Origin: Brasenia schreberi
Taxonomy: Eukaryota; Streptophyta; Magnoliopsida; Nymphaeales; Cabombaceae
Length of the DNA: 64,000 nucleotides
Direction of reading: 5' to 3'
Assembly: GCA_036023115.1 (NCBI GenBank)
Contig: JAYKKT010000059.1
Coordinates: 7,637,001-7,701,000, forward strand
This document shows positions 22,882 through 38,100 of the stretch, one piece after another. A program made the position numbers and the translations under genes. Position 1 is the first letter of the stretch. Each line of letters starts with the position of its first letter. Under the pieces are notes generated by a model, which did no database searches, was not told the DNA's origin, and was given only the letters and a program-made list of their open reading frames with translations.

Positions 22882-25561
22882 TCTGTGAACTTATTGTGCT
22901 GCCTTTTCTCTATGTTTGGAAGATCATCTTCATTGGGTATTCCATTCTTTAATGTCATTGCTGGTTTAGTGACTCATGGAACAGCATTTCGTCAATCCCC
23001 TTTAGCCGTTCTCCCTCCCGCCAGTTAACTGTCGGGCGCTTTGATGCAGAACTGGTGTTTGGTTATGTTGTTGCTTAGGTAGATAAAGCCTCTTTATTTT
23101 TTTCGAGGACCTCGATAAGGCCTCTTTGGATACTCGGTTTCTCAGAAAGGGACGTCTTCTTGTCCTCTGCTAGGGACATCAGTAAAGGGTATTGTGGTCT
23201 TTTTCTTCGCTGTTTGGGTACCCCGTTCTGACGGCTGCATTGACGATGGAACGCATGAAATTGGGTCCCTCCGCCCATGCCCTAATTGAAAAAGGACGGC
23301 TTGTATCATCTGTGGCCTAATGTGCATCCTTGACGTTCAACTTGATTCATCTGGACGGGTAGGATGTGGTGATCCTTTCTGGCTGTCACCTCCCTCCGCC
23401 AATGGATAAGATCTCCATAATTTTATAATTTATTATGGAGCCATAAAAAGGAAACTCAAGTTGAAGGTTGGTTTGGTGGTTTTATTTCATATGTAGAAAT
23501 GAGTTCCTACCTGTGTTTGAGCATTTTTTTTCCTATGGATCTTTGTGGGTGTCTATGGAGACATCAACACGGAGATAAAGATAAGGTGATTTTGGTCTCT
23601 GTTGCAGGAACGAGAAGGTTGTGAAACGGGGATGAGAGCCCCGGTCCATAAACACCCCTAGAATGAATGAGATGGAAAAAGAAGCCTGCCCTGTTTCTAC
23701 AATTTAGACTTTCAGTAGGCAAAAGCTGTAAATAGCGAGGTTGTGGTATGAAAATTGAGCAATGGTTATATGCAAGTTTTCTCTTCGTTAGAACGGGAGT
23801 GCTAAGCCTAAAACACACACATGCATGCAGAGAGCCCTACCAGATGAGCTAAGATCTGCCTGCTGATTTTATATCCATGTTAATTAACACTTTAGAAGAC
23901 GATGAAACAAACTCAAGATCGTTTGAATGTCGGAAATCAATGTGAAGTTTTCAGTGAATGAGTGTGAGGGGCTGAACGTCAAAACTAAAAGGAAGCAAAG
24001 AAACGGCCTCACAAGTGGTGGAAGAAAGCCGTAGCATTAAATTATATCCAAGTTTGTGAAGACAAACAAACTCAAGATCGTTTTGAACATCCGAAGAAGC
24101 ATGGAGGTGGAATATTTAGTGAATGAGTGTGGAGGATGAATGTCAACACTGGAAAGGAGGCAAAGGAAGGCCTCAAAGGTGGCAGAAAGAAGCCGTAAAA
24201 CGTTGTAATGTACGTGGGGAAATGATTTTCCGTAACTAAATGTTGATATGACACAATTCAAGGTCAGAGTAGGTGGATTGTAGCAGATCACGGTAGATAT
24301 TCGTTGGATGTAAGCCAAAATTCATGATGCAAATACAAATATGATCAATTTGGATAGAGAATGTCATATGCTGAAAGTCTTGATTGAATTGCAGAAAACA
24401 CTCACTAGATCAGCTCAGCCTGTAAAAGATTCAACATATTGACATATGGGAATGAATGAGAGTACAAGTTTGTTTCAGTTATAATACAGACGCTCATCAA
24501 TGGCTTCCAATTCCTGCCTGGACGGTTGGTATGCCCTCTAGGTATTCGTCAAACAGGGTGCCTCGTGAAATAACAATGAAACTCATAATCAATCAATGGA
24601 GGTTAAGGAGATGGAATACAAGCAGAAAAGCTAGTGGACTGCTTTCAACAACCCCTTCTGTTTGTCAGGTGCAGTATTTCGAAGTCAAGGAGGCTTCTGT
24701 GCTTCACTTGAGTTCTACCCCATGGTTCCTTCTCTTTCTAATTTTGGAGTCATGACTGAAAATAGCCATCACCAAATTACTATTAGAATCAGTATTTTTG
24801 TGTTTAACCGTATTTAAATGTTCACAGGGTGGAACTAATTGGTTCAATTTAGCGATTTAAATGTTCACAGGGTAGATTGAGTCACATTGAATTGGTGAAT
24901 TTTACTATAAGAATTAGACAATCCACGGCGCCTCCCGAAATGGTTTCAAGGAGAACGTATCTGGTGAATCTACATACAGGTGATAAATTATCACATACCT
25001 GCAGCAGCACAACACGTTAAGAATCAGTTCGTTCAACTCCTTTAGGAAGGTTTACCCTTCAGCTTGGCATGCATCAAAGTAACCTCTATCAGATGCACCT
25101 TTGTGGGTGTAGATCGACAGAAAGCCATCCCTCGAGCCAGATATTTGTGCCTTCTAAAGGCAAATAAAAGCTTTCTAAGAGGGAATCGTTAGCACATTTC
25201 GCGACCGTGATCCTCAAATGTTGGCCTAAGCGGCAGGATTTGCCAATCTGGATCCGATATAAATCAAAAACAAAAACATAGCTTTCTCCTGTATGTGGTT
25301 ATCAAGATGCTTTTTTAGTGTAGTAAAATGAATGCCGTGTTTTGTCGGTTTATTACAGAACAAGGCCTTTCTTCCCCTTCTCTGAAGTGTTAAACATCTA
25401 GGTTCTTAGTCCATGTTCATTGGAGCATCAGTAATTATTGTTTCTAAATATTCAAACCATCTTAAATGTTTCTCTCCCACCTTATCTTCTATTGGTGGAC
25501 ACCGACTCCTTCAATCATGCACTGGTGGTGCAAAGAGATGAAACTGGAGCGCTATTAGGAC

Positions 25562-25622
<61 letters not shown>

Positions 25623-26779
25623 CCTTCGTCTTGCTCTGTTCTACCTTGTGCGCTGAAGACTTGCATGAAACGGCATTTTTATCCCAAAGGCGGTTCTGGT
25701 CATAAGCCGGAACTGGAACTGAAACCGGCCTGGTCCCTGTTTGCTTCCAAGACGATCGGACATGTGTAGGTTGGTTGGTAGCTGTGACGCTGAGTTGCTT
25801 TTGCCGCTTGACTTCCTTCCTTGGTTAGGCATACGATAAGTAAGCTGCTGCGGACTCTTGGGTAGAGCAACCAGCATCAGCCGGAGGGTCTGGCTGAGAT
25901 TCCATGTAGATTACTGCTTTCTGACAGAATGAATACGAGCCGTGGCTGATACCTAAGGCATAGAAGAAGCACTTTTGTATAGGATCCCTGAACCACACAA
26001 GCCTCCTCAACCTGATTCATGCTTCCAGATATGCTGAGCTTCAATTACAGTTAAAGGCAGGGATTAATTTCCTAATTCATGCTTCCAGACATGTTGAGCT
26101 TCAATATTACAGTCAAAGGTCGATCGATGTCGTAAAACTTTGTCCTTTCTTGTTTAGTCACAGTTTGACCTTAACATCTGGATCTTCACCACCAACATCT
26201 ACTGTCGTTGGGTGACTTCTTAATACGAAGCCCCATATCACGTTGACAGTAAAATTAACTACTATTTATATAATTTATCTTTAATTAGATCTTATGCTGT
26301 GGACCCAATATAATTCCAAATCCATTTTCTAATCTTAGAAAATTGAAATCGTCTTACTGCTGCTTATAACATTTTCCTTTTAAAAAAAATCTCCCATGTG
26401 AGATCCAATGCAAACCTGAATAAGCTCTTAGAAGGATTGCAATATCACATCCAGTAAGCCATTGATTTTTTGTGATTGAAAAACTTTTTATTTTTAGGAC
26501 GGTAAATCTGTCCTCCCTCAACTTTTTTCTTTTAGAAGGATTGCAATGTCTCGCCAGAATACCCTACTGCAGTCTCTTGAGCAGCGTGCTGCCTGCAGTC
26601 CCATAAACAAGATAATATAAATAAGTGCATTACTATTTACCCATTTATACATGGGGTATCTGATTGACAAAGGTCGGGGCACCTATTACACTTTCACCCA
26701 TTCATTGGGGTCTATTTTATCATATTACTTATCATGTATCAAAATAAGCAAAAAAAGGCCTTTAATGAAATAAAAGATG
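22879..26779 (+). other. Intergenic with tandem duplications and a CT/TA microsatellite
   Basis: No gene recognised. A ~158-bp-spaced duplication (ACAAACTCAAGATCG..., GTGAATGAGTGTG, AGGCCTCA, AAGCCGTA) is at about 23905-24045 and 24063-24205. (CT)n(TA)n fills 25562-25620. A ~56-bp direct repeat (ATTCATGCTTCCAGA.ATG) is at 26016-26115. Confidence 0.55.
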
Positions 26780-26919
26780 ACAATAACAACAACTAAGCCT
26801 TTTCCCATACTAGACGGGGTCAGCTACATGGATTCTTTGTTTCTACATATCCCTATCTTGTGCCATGTTAGCAGTTAACTCACAATAAGCTAGATCATTC
26901 TTTATTGTTTCTTTCCAAG
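26780..26919 (-). mobile_element. RTE LINE 3' end, 5'-truncated
   Basis: Read on the minus strand it ends CTAGTATGGGAAAAGGCTTA followed by TTG-type repeats. The 140 bp match the 3' ends of the copies at 28.0 and 33.2 kb (TTATTGTGAGTTAACTGCTAACATGGCAC block). Confidence 0.88.
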
Positions 26920-26939
26920 TAGGCTAAGATAAGTATTGA

Positions 26940-28076
26940 ATATAACACATAGCCAATTTGAATTCATGCCCAGTAGATCTACTATTGAAGTGATTCACCT
27001 ACTGAGACGTTTTATCGAACATTTTAGAGCAAGAAAGAAGAACCTTCATATAATATTTATTAATCTAGAAAAAACTTATGATTGGGTGTTAAGAAATGTT
27101 CTTTGGAGAACCTTAGAAAAGAGAAGTATTCCATTGACATATATAAATCTTATAAGAGACATGTATGATGGTATAAAAATCTATATAAGGACTCATAAAG
27201 GAATAACATACTCCTTTGAAGTTAATATTGGGTTATATGAAGGATCAACTTTAAGTCCATATTTATTTATATTGGTCATTGATAAGTTAACAAAACATAT
27301 TCAAGATGAAGTACCTTGATGTATGTTATTTGTAGATGGCATTTTGTTAGTGAATGAGTTTAAAGAAAAAGTTAATAGGAAATTGGAACTCTTTAAAACA
27401 ACTTAGTAGAATAAAGACAGAATATATGAAATGTAAGTTTGATTATTTAGTTACTTCAGATGATATAGAAATTAAGATTGGCACACATTGCATCTCTCAG
27501 AAGGAAAATTTTAAATACCTAGGGTCAATTTTTCATCGAGATATTATGTATAGAATTAATATTGGTTGGTTAAAATGAAGAAGGGCATAAGGTATTCTAT
27601 GTGATAAAAAGATATCATTAAAGTTTAAAGATAAATATTATAAAGTTATAATTAGACCTGTTATGTTTTATGGTATGAGTGTTGAACAGTTAATCATAAT
27701 GTCAAAAAGACGTCCATGGCAGAAATGAAGATATTGAGATGAATGACTTGTCACATAAGGAAAGATAGTATAAATAATGAGACTATTAGAAACAAATTAA
27801 GAGTATCACCAAAAGAGGATAAAATGAGAAAATCGTTTAAGATGGTTTGGACATGTAAAAAACAACCAAAAGATTCTCCTATAAAAAAATATATAAAACT
27901 AGATTATGAAAATGTTAAAAGAGGAAGAGGACAACCACAAAGATGTTGAAAAATATTAAAAAATAATATAACTGAGTTAACTGCTAACATAGCACATAAT
28001 AGGGCTATACGGAAACAAAGAATCTACGTAAGTTGATCCCATCTAGTATGGGAAAAGGCTTAATTGTTGTTATTAC
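26940..28076 (+). mobile_element. RTE LINE, partial reverse transcriptase, 5'-truncated
   Basis: The open frame 26936-27319 reads SQFEFMPSRSTIEVIHLLRR, FINLEKTYDWVLRNVLW and [29 protein letters not shown], the RT core of plant RTE-type non-LTR elements. A stop then precedes CMLFVDGILLVNE, where the FADDIVL catalytic motif should be. Later pieces ([21 protein letters not shown], ...RKDSINNETIRNKL, KRGRGQPQR) follow the RTE C-terminal order across several frames. It ends with the 3' tail at 28036-28076. No endonuclease domain. It is dead. Confidence 0.9.
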
Positions 28077-28898
28077 ATATCCTGTCTCATGATATAACTA
28101 TATCACGAGTAGCCATTATGTATAGCATTTGTCTTCATTAAATGAAGAAAAAACAGTATTGTATCATGTTGCACAAGATATGGTATGATATTTGCGTTTT
28201 GGTTTCATGTGCATTACAATGCCCTATACAAGTTCTCTTACAAGATTCGATACGCTTTGTGATGCAGGATGTTTGGCAATAGCCAGATACAACCAATTTA
28301 TGAATGGGTAGGAGGTTCAAAGAAACTTAACAGAACTGTGCTTAAAAGGTGATGATTTACTTCATACCAATCTTATACCATGTAAACAGATTCAGAATCG
28401 ACGCACTGCAAGATCGAACCTTTTCATTTGGAAGAGACTAGCAATAATCCTATCTGATTATTAATCAATACCTGTTTAGAATACCAATCAGAGTAACACA
28501 CCTGCAATTGGATCTGGAATCAAGTAAATTTGATCTCTTTCAATTCTTGAAACCTTAGACGGTAGCATGTAGAATCACCATACAAATACAAAAGGGCTTT
28601 ACAAATCCAACTTCCACGCTACAATGTTGAAAACCAGATTCACTTACCTTTATCATCATGATAAATACTGCCTAAAAATACTCGAGCCACTTGAGTCAAA
28701 GGAGAACGTAACTCCTATATTGAGCTCATGGAATGAAAATTTGTCTAACAAAGAAGCCAAATTGCACATAGAACTACAAACCATCCTACACAATTCTCCC
28801 TAAAGATGCAGCACAAAGCTATTCTACATTAACAAAAGAAAACGTTAAAAACTACAAACTGTTAAACTTTTGATTAATTTGATCACAGCTTCTCTTTC
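28077..28898 (-). other. 3' flank and probable 3' UTR of the Alfin-like gene
   Basis: Directly downstream of the stop codon on the minus strand. No other gene is visible. The polyadenylation site cannot be fixed. Confidence 0.45.
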
Positions 28899-29165
28899 TC
28901 ATTGACGCCCTCCCTTGTTGCTACAAGAAGGGCACTTGTACTGCTTGATGTGTTCGGCCCTTGCAGGAGTGATCTTCACACACTTGCCATGGAACCACTT
29001 CTCGCACATGTCACAGCAGATCCAGAATTCATCCGTAGCATAATTCTCACCACAGGCACCGCAAAGTGCTTCCCCATGCTCCTCTTCATCCTCGTCCTCT
29101 GGAGCTCCATCCTCTTCCTTGAGCTGCCCTCTTGAATATTTTGACTGAGACTCAGCAGTACGCTG
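28899..29165 (-). CDS. Alfin-like gene, exon 5 (PHD finger)
   Basis: 88 codons plus TGA (28899-28901), after the acceptor TTTTGTAG. It encodes the acidic stretch [11 protein letters not shown] and the full PHD finger ([30 protein letters not shown]), ending NKGGRQ. Confidence 0.96.
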   Translation of the reverse strand, partial: QRTAESQSKYSRGQLKEEDGAPEDEDEEEHGEALCGACGENYATDEFWICCDMCEKWFHGKCVKITPARAEHIKQYKCPSCSNKGGRQ

Positions 29166-32100
29166 CTACAAAAGAAATAACATGAACATAGTTTATTAGA
29201 TAAACTCATCCTACAGGTAAGTGCGGTAAGTCAATTCTCACAATTTTCGCATCTGTTTTGAATTTGTTACTGCTGTGGTTTGTGGTAGATGATTTTTCTT
29301 TCACCGGCTTCTTTGGTGTTCCAGTCACAACCTCAAAGATGGTTGGAAGATCGTTTATCATATTGAAGAGCTTTTTCCTGCATCAATGGAGTCAAAAACT
29401 ATATTGAACTGTTATTCTAACTTTATCAAAGTTTTCCCTTCCATTTTATGAGATATTATCTAAAAATGCATACAATTTACAAAGATTTTTGTGTGCCTAC
29501 AACATTTTTGAAATTACTCGTCTCATACACACATGGAACCCATGTCTTGCACCCGCAACCACATTGTTGTGGCATGGTAAGACATGAATGAACACCTGTA
29601 GTATACAATAATTATACATAAAACCAGGTTAAACACATGGAAAATGTTAAACAAATTCAGATATTGAGCCAAATAGTTTCCAAGTTAACTCATGTTATGT
29701 TGATTGCGGCAGAATGAAGGACACTTTAGGTAGATCTGCGTACTTCTGTCTTCCTTTCTTTATGTTAGATGATGAATTCGTCACATCTATGCAATGAATC
29801 ACAAGGACAATTCTGCAAATATGGAGATATATTGATGGATTTCTATAATAGATACTATATAGCATGAACAATTATGAAACAAGGACATACTCGTAGTGTA
29901 TATTAACTGGTACTCCTCTATGCTTTCTTTTCTATTTAACACTCTTACAGTGCTATCCTAGACAAGATAAATAAACAAAGATGCAACATCACATAGTCCT
30001 CAAACAGTAGTAACTAAGAACGTGTGTTTATGTCACCTGCTATAAATGCCTAATCGTATTCCTTTACTAAACATCACACTGAAATCTAGATGATCAATTT
30101 TTTCAGCTTCTGAAGCATTAGACTGATGCTGAATTAACAGTAGCAAAGCAAGTCACAGATACTACATTAGTCTGAAACCAACCAAAAGTCTAAGCTTTTT
30201 AATTGAATTCATGACCGTGTTTGACAAAGTATATCAAGGCATCTCTTAGTGTTGGTCCTAGTTAAGTGCATTTTGATGGTAGATACATTTTTTTTTTTTT
30301 TTGCAAAAGAAGGGAAAAAAACATCTGATCGCTTTGTAACATCCAAAAAAAATTATGAACTGCAGTTTGAACTTTGAAGTCAAAAGATGAGTTGCATATG
30401 TATATAAAGCAAAAGGGAACATTTATATTGAAATTGCACACAAAATGCATAAGAGATAACCACAAGTTAAGAAGCATACAAATTCCAGATTGTAGATTAT
30501 GGAAATTATTCATTTTCACAAAAAATATATAAGAATCACCAAGAGTCAATTTACTGAATTAAACAGTATGGGAACCAAATACAGGTGATGGCAGCAAATC
30601 ATAAATCTAGTGTAGCTGAAGATTGACAAGACCAGCAAACAGCACCTAGAAGATTTAAAACTAATCAACCGCAAACATTGGAAATAAAATAACAAAAGGG
30701 TGAGAATGCTCAGCTCCCCAAAACTAGATTGTTCTAATCATTAGGAAATTATAAATTAGAAGAATTACCTTCTTTTGAAAAGGCAAGTGGGTTTAGGCAG
30801 ACCAATACCAGTTAATTCCTAGAAAGTCATATACAGTTTATACAATGGTTGAGTACCAATTAGGAGGAGGATCCTTCAAGGATTTCCTTATTCCTCACTT
30901 AGCTAATTTTGTCAAGTATATGAAACATAACGGGATCAACATGTAGCTTTCTCAATATGAAACTACAAAAGGGCAATACAGTGACATGAAAGCTGCTGGA
31001 ATTCATCTTCTTTATGGCGATAAGATTAGAATAATTAATAGGATTACTTTTTTCATGCATTACAGGAGAGTTAGAAACTTAGAATCACTACTTCATGTCA
31101 GTGGGACAGGCCATATTTAGTCTGATAATATATGATTGGGTTATTTTTAAATACGAATATCGACAATTGTTTACATGGTATCAAAACCTCATTTTAAAGA
31201 AATCGAGCACATCGAAAAGTGTGTCAAGATTGAAAAATTCATGACATTGCATATTTAATGTTCTAGAAGTTGAGGTAATATCAAACTCTTATTTGTTTCT
31301 TAAAATAGAAGGTAAAAATAAGTTTTTTAAGTGCATTCTTGACCCAAAATGCTATCAAACTTGGCAAGAACCATGAAAAAATATTTTTTATCAAAAGATT
31401 TTTGGAATTACATAGATGGAATGATTGAAGAACCAAAATTAAATTTTGAAAACTTAGACGAAGATGATATCCTTTAAAGCCCAAGAAAAATACAAATAAG
31501 ATTTAAAAACTTGAGAGAAAATGAATACAAAAATAACATTGATTATTTATCAAAATGTTGATGAAAAACTTAGAAACCAAATTAGTGTTTGAAAATGCCT
31601 TTGAAACTTTGAAATATTTGAAAAAGATTCATTCTCAAGATACTTTGTGTTTCAAATAGATTTGATAAAAAGAATGATAATGCTTAAGTAAGAAAACTTA
31701 AGAATTAGAGAATATCACAATGATTTCTCCAAATTATGGACTCAACTTCGAAGTTTTGATAAATTTGAAAAACTTCAAAAAATAAACGAATTTTAAGATT
31801 TCTTATACAATCAAAACTTTTTTCTATTTATGCGAGGTCTAAGGGATGAATTTGAAAATATTAAATCAAATTTGATTTATAGAAAACCTAAACCAAAAGG
31901 AGATACCTTTTTAGCCGATCCAGTTATAGAAAAAACTAAATTGAAAAATACTAGTATTGCGAAAGAAGTTGTTTTTGCCGCTTCCAAGCCAAGAGCATAT
32001 GCCAAGACATATAAGCCTCATCACAAAAGCTTCGAAGAACAAAAAGTTGGTAAAATATCAAGCAAGAAGCCAGCGGTGTTGTGGCCAAATAAAGACACTA

Positions 32101-35100
32101 TTGCCACTACTATAAGAAAATTTGTTACATTAAAACCAATTATCCTCTACTTTGATAAAGATATGGAAACGTGGAATCCATGGAAGACAAAGATAGAGGA
32201 GTCTTGTCTTCGAACATCAAAGCTTACATAGAGAAATGCCTTACGAAAAGTCAAGCTATCTCTGAAAATGCTCTCTCCACTTCTCCAGGTATGTCTTAGT
32301 TTTTAAATTCTAGTTCTTCTTTTAATATGACTCGTGATAAAAAATCTTTAAAAATTTTCAAACTATTTTTGGTAGACATGTTTCTCCGACCGATGCTACG
32401 AAACTTCAAATTGAAAAAATTAAGAACTTTGAAAAAAACCTTTCAAAATTCAAAATGGAAGTTTCATACCTGAATTAAATCTAAATCTTCTTTCGGTTGC
32501 TCAGATTTGTGATAATGATTATATAGTCACTTTTTCATCTAAGAATTATATGGTGCAAGATCACCAATCAAAGAAGGTGATTGGTCAAGGCCATTCAGAA
32601 AGTAGACTATACAAAATAGATAGTTTAGTCAGGCCAAATTTTGAATCTTATAATGTAGTTCATGATGCTATTATTAGGCATAAATGACTTCAACATTTGG
32701 ATATGCATAGACTATGAAATTTTTCCTTGTTAAAGACAAATGAGAATCATAATTTTAATTATAAAGAATGTAGGATTGGCAAAATATATCATCTTCCTTT
32801 TGGTGAAAGAAATTTTGTAACAAGTAAATCTTTTGAATTAATACACTCCGATTTTTTGGGACATGCCCCTGTTGTTTCCAAAGGAGGAGTACAATATTAT
32901 GTGACATTTATAAATGATTTTACTCGATTTACTTTGATATATCTTCTAAAACATAAATCTAAAGTATTTGAAAAATATTTGATCTTTCACAATATGATAA
33001 AGAATCAATTTGGTTCTACCATTAAGGTTTTTAGATATAATTCAAAAGAAGAATACTTATCATTTATCAAAAGATTTTCAATTTTTTTTTAAAAAAAATA
33101 GGATTTTACATAAAAGTTCTTGCACAAAAACTGCACAATAAAATAGGCTACAAACAACAACAACAACAACTAAGCCTTTTCCCATACTAGACGGGGTCGG
33201 CTACATGGATTCTTTGTTTCCATAGATCCCTATCGTGTGTCATGTTAGTAGTTAATTCACAATAAGCTAAGTCATTCTTTATTGTTTCTTTCCAACACTT
33301 TTGTGGTCATCCTCTAGGCCTTTTAATACTTTCCAAATTTAGTTTTTCATACCTTCTTCCAGGTTCTTTTGATCTTCTTTCTATATGTTCAAACCATCTT
33401 AAACGATATTCTCTCATTTTATCCTCTATTGGTGCCACTCCTAATTTGTTTCTAATAATCTCATTTTGTATATGGTCTTTTCTTATATGACCACTCATCC
33501 ATCTCAACATCTAAATTTCTGTCATGACATCTTTTGTCCATGTTGATGATTAACTGCCCAACACTCAAAACCATAAAACATGGTAGGCCTAATTGATGTT
33601 CTATAGTATTTACCTTTTAACTTTAACGGTATCTTCTTATCACAAAGAATACCTTATGTTCCTCTCCATTTTAACCAACCAGCATTAATTCTATGCATAA
33701 TATCTCCATCAATTCTTCATCACTCTGAAAAATTGACCCTAGGTATTTAAAACTTTCCTTTTGGGGATACAATGTGTGCCAATTTTAATTTATATGTCCT
33801 CTGAGGTAACCAAATGATCAAACTTACGTTCTATATATTATGTCTTTGTTATACTAAGTGGGAGGACTTTGCTTTCTAATGTTTCTTTCCACAGTTCCAA
33901 ATTTTCTATTAACTTTTTCCTTAGACTCCACTAATACAATGTCATATGCAAATAACATACACCAAGGTACTTCATCTTGAATATGTTTTGTTAACTCATC
34001 AATCACCATTATAAATAAGTATGGACTTAAAGTTGATCCTTGATGTAACCCAATATTAACTTCAAAGAAGTCTGTCATTCCTTCATGAGTCCTCACACAT
34101 GTTTTCGCACCATCATACATGTCTCTTATAAGGTTAATGTATGTCAATGGGATACCTCTTTTTTTCAAAGTTCTCCAAAGAACCTCCCTCGGTACCCTAT
34201 CATAAGCGTTTTCTAAATCAATAAATATCATATGAAGGTCTTTATAAGCACATTATAGAAACTTATAGAACACTTTTAAGTTTTAATTGTTAGTAATGTT
34301 CCTAAGTTTTTATAAGCGAAAATTACGCTTACTACTGTATATCTCATTAATACAATGCCTTCAACCCGTCTTCAAAATGTTTCTCCTTTTGAAAAATTGT
34401 AGTCTTTCTCCTTATTTCGAAAGACTAAGGGCTTTTTGTCGTAGATCTTTTGTTTATAGTGATAAACAAAATAAATCTTTTGTCGTAGATTTATAAGAAT
34501 GATAAAATGTCTCCTTAAGCTATCGACTGTGTTTTTCTTAGATATGAAATCGATAAAAAAAGATATAGATGTTTTGACCCTATTAATAATAAATTTTATG
34601 TTTCTAAAGATATAAATTTTTTAAAAATGACTACTATTATAAATCTAGTCCTATTAAAATAATAAAGAATCATCTTCACAAATGTTTATCAATCTAGAAG
34701 AATGTTTATCAATCTAGAAGATAGTAAAATTGATGATAGTGATCTTGACGATAATCTTGATACTACTTCATATGATATAAATGATGTTTATGATGAAAGG
34801 TTTAACACGCAACCTATTCTTAACCTTTTCATTTGCAATACACTAAAAGATCTAGGAAACAAAACAACTCACAATTAGCACTTAGAGTTTTGAAACCTCC
34901 TCAACGCTTCGTCTTATGACTCTTTTAAACCCCAATAGAAAAACTTGGTTGTAACCATTTTACAAGTAAAGGAGTCTACATTCTATTATCATGCCAAGGG
35001 TATTCCGGAATAGGAGAATGCTAGTTAGAAGAGCTAAATGCATTGGAAAACGCTCAAACATAGTCTGTTGTCCCCAAGCCCAAGGAACAAAAAGTTATTG

Positions 35101-38100
35101 GATGTAGAGGGGTTTACGAAATTAAAAAGCATAGTACAATAATAAAGAAAAATATCAAGCTAGATTGGTAGCCAAGAGTTATGCTCAAGAACATGAAATT
35201 AATTATGATGAAATGTTTACCCTTGTTAATCGGATGACCACTATTAAGATTCTCATAAACAGTGTTGTCTGACACGTATCGCTCGGCTCTACGATACAAG
35301 CGTATCGTATCGTATCGTATCATATCATAGTGTATCGTACTTTAATATTAAAAAAATAGAAAATTATTTAAACAATCAAGAAAATTAGTAAAAATCCTAA
35401 AAAAAAAATAAGAAAAATCTGGTAATTGCTTTAAGTTCATATAATGCAAAGTTTAGTATAGATTGAGCATTCAACATTGACGAATTGCATCCAAATTTAC
35501 ATATTATGAATCAAAAAAATGAAATACATTTATATTTTATAAAATTACAAATTGTAATCAGGATCATCAACTAAATAATATTCATCTTCTCCTTGCTGAA
35601 AATCCTCATCATCATCAACAGCAGCACCTTCTGCTTAAAAATTAAATTCTTCATCTCCTTGATATTGTTGTTGCGCTCCTTTCAAATTAATCCATACAAT
35701 GTCTTCTTCAGTTAGGAGGGCATTTTATTCACTGTCTTCTACAATCTAGTCTAATATATCAAAATTATCCAAACTTACTGGATCAAATTGACTTTCTTGT
35801 CTATTTACTTTTTTTAATTGCCTACAAAAAAGAAAGATAAGCAATTAGTAAATAATATTACCAATTGATGTCAAACAATTTATTGAATTGAACATTTAAG
35901 TACTAAGTAATACAACATTACCTTTCACGAAGGCGCATGTTACAACGAATCAAAACTAAATCATTCAGTCGCTTATGTTCTAACATGTTGCGCTTTTTTG
36001 TATGAATGTGATCAAATATACTCCAATTCCTTTCACAACCAGTTGCACTATAGGTTTGACTCAAAACTTTGACTGCAAAATCCTTAAAGTTTGAGCAATC
36101 AATTCCAAACTTATTCCACCAAACATCTGTAGAAAAAGACAAACATTAGAGACATAATCCGTAATAATATAAGATGTATTGATTTAAGAAACTTAAATAC
36201 GAAGATAAACAATTTACTTGGATGCATAATAGTGCGGTTGCGAATTGCTACAGACAAACCCATCAAGTGAAAAGCATTATCATAGATCTCCATCTCTCGA
36301 TGTATAGCATCTGCTATACTCTCATCAGAGACTAATCTATCTATATAATCAATGATGCCTCGATTAACCTCACCGTCCCTTTTAAAACTTGTTGAGTAGT
36401 TGAATGATGAGTTTAGATAATATGTTGCTACATGAATAGGCTGATGCAATTGTTTATTCCATCTATTATCAATAATTTTTCACGCGGGCACATAATCTCT
36501 CTTTTTTCCATTAAAATTATTTCTAATGGCCTCTCTTGCCCTATCCATGGCTTCATAAAGGTAGCCCATAAATGGTTTCTCCTCGCTATCAGCCAATCTT
36601 AAAACCTTCACTAATGGACATGTAATGCTCAACAGTATAACACATGCATTCCAAAATTTACTCCTGAAAACTGACTCGAAAATCTAATTCAACTTTCGGT
36701 TTCTTCTATTCTAAGGCAACTCTGTAAATTGTTGCCACTCATATGAGGAGAACATTTTCTTTAATGCTTGCTTCTGTCTCACAATACTCTGTATTGATAA
36801 GAAATTTGTTGCAAACCGAGAAGAAGCTCTATGCCTTCTGTATATCTCCTCATCATACATAAAACAAATGTATGGTTGTAAATGAATTTTGTGATATCTT
36901 AGCAACACTCAGTTGCTGCCTTTATCTTATTCATCTCACCAATATCCTCAAGGATGAGATCTAAATAATGGGTTGCACATGGTATCCAATAGAAAGTCTC
37001 ATAAGTATTAGTTAACTCCTTCCCAACTGCTTTGTAGTTAGTTGCATTATCTGTAATCAATTGGACTATATTCTCTAGCCCAGCCTTGCATATCACCTTA
37101 TCAAATTCTTATCGTAGGATCTCCGCAGTATACCTCTCCTCTGACATGTCTAGAGATCTCAAAAACATAAGTCTTTTAGGATAGTAGAGAAGAAAGTTTA
37201 GCAAGATCCTTCCTCGCCTATATGTATATCCATCTGCCAAGATAGTACAACCAGTCTCCTTTCATGACTCTCTCAAAGTCGAATAGTATTCTTGCACTTC
37301 AATGATGGTCTTATCTAAAATCTTTCTTCTCAACTTCTGATGGGAAGGCACATCGTGTATCCTGCACCAAGACCAATGGTAGCAATTACATCTGCCATTT
37401 TTTTAAAATTAAATCTGTTTGCTGCATTAAATGGAATGCATGCATCATAAAACCATCTACCCATTGCTAAGGTCTGCCCGATCATGCAGTTGTTCTAAAG
37501 CTATAGCAGCACGAATTCCAGGTTGAACACTAGGTGTAGTGGTTAGAAGAAAAAATGAATGTATGCTAGAAGTAGCTCTTCCTCTACTCCTTCCTGAACT
37601 TCCTCTTCTACCACCTCCAAAGTCTTCAGCAACCCTCTTTATCCTGCTAGGTGCTCGTGAACTGATACTACCAATCTCTGTTCTGACATCTGAAGGCAAA
37701 CTATCATTAAATCCAATAACATCATCTTCTTCAAAATCTCCAAATCATCCTTTTGTTGTCTCCTCTCTTGTATACTCTCAATCATCTGAAGACATTACCA
37801 TTTAATGTCTTCCCAAAAACTTCTAACTCTATCTATGCAAGGAGCAACTTCTTTCCTAGTCCCTGCTAGGTGGTATTTCAACTGTGAAATTCTACCACTA
37901 ACCACCTCTCACAAAATAAACATCTGATCTTTAATCTAGAACCCTCAACTAGTTTACCTCACTGTCAAGCCGGATCATCACAACAAGAATTGGAGTCTCT
38001 AACACCCCTTCCTCCCATCTCAATGGAGCACTTTAATTCAATAAAAAACCTAAAAATAAAAGTACTTTGTAAATCCCCAATCTTCAAATAACACTCAAAT

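Noticed and set aside
28902..29135. Plus-strand open frame over the PHD exon
   Set aside because: Antisense shadow of exon 5, whose minus-strand frame has all the PHD ligands.
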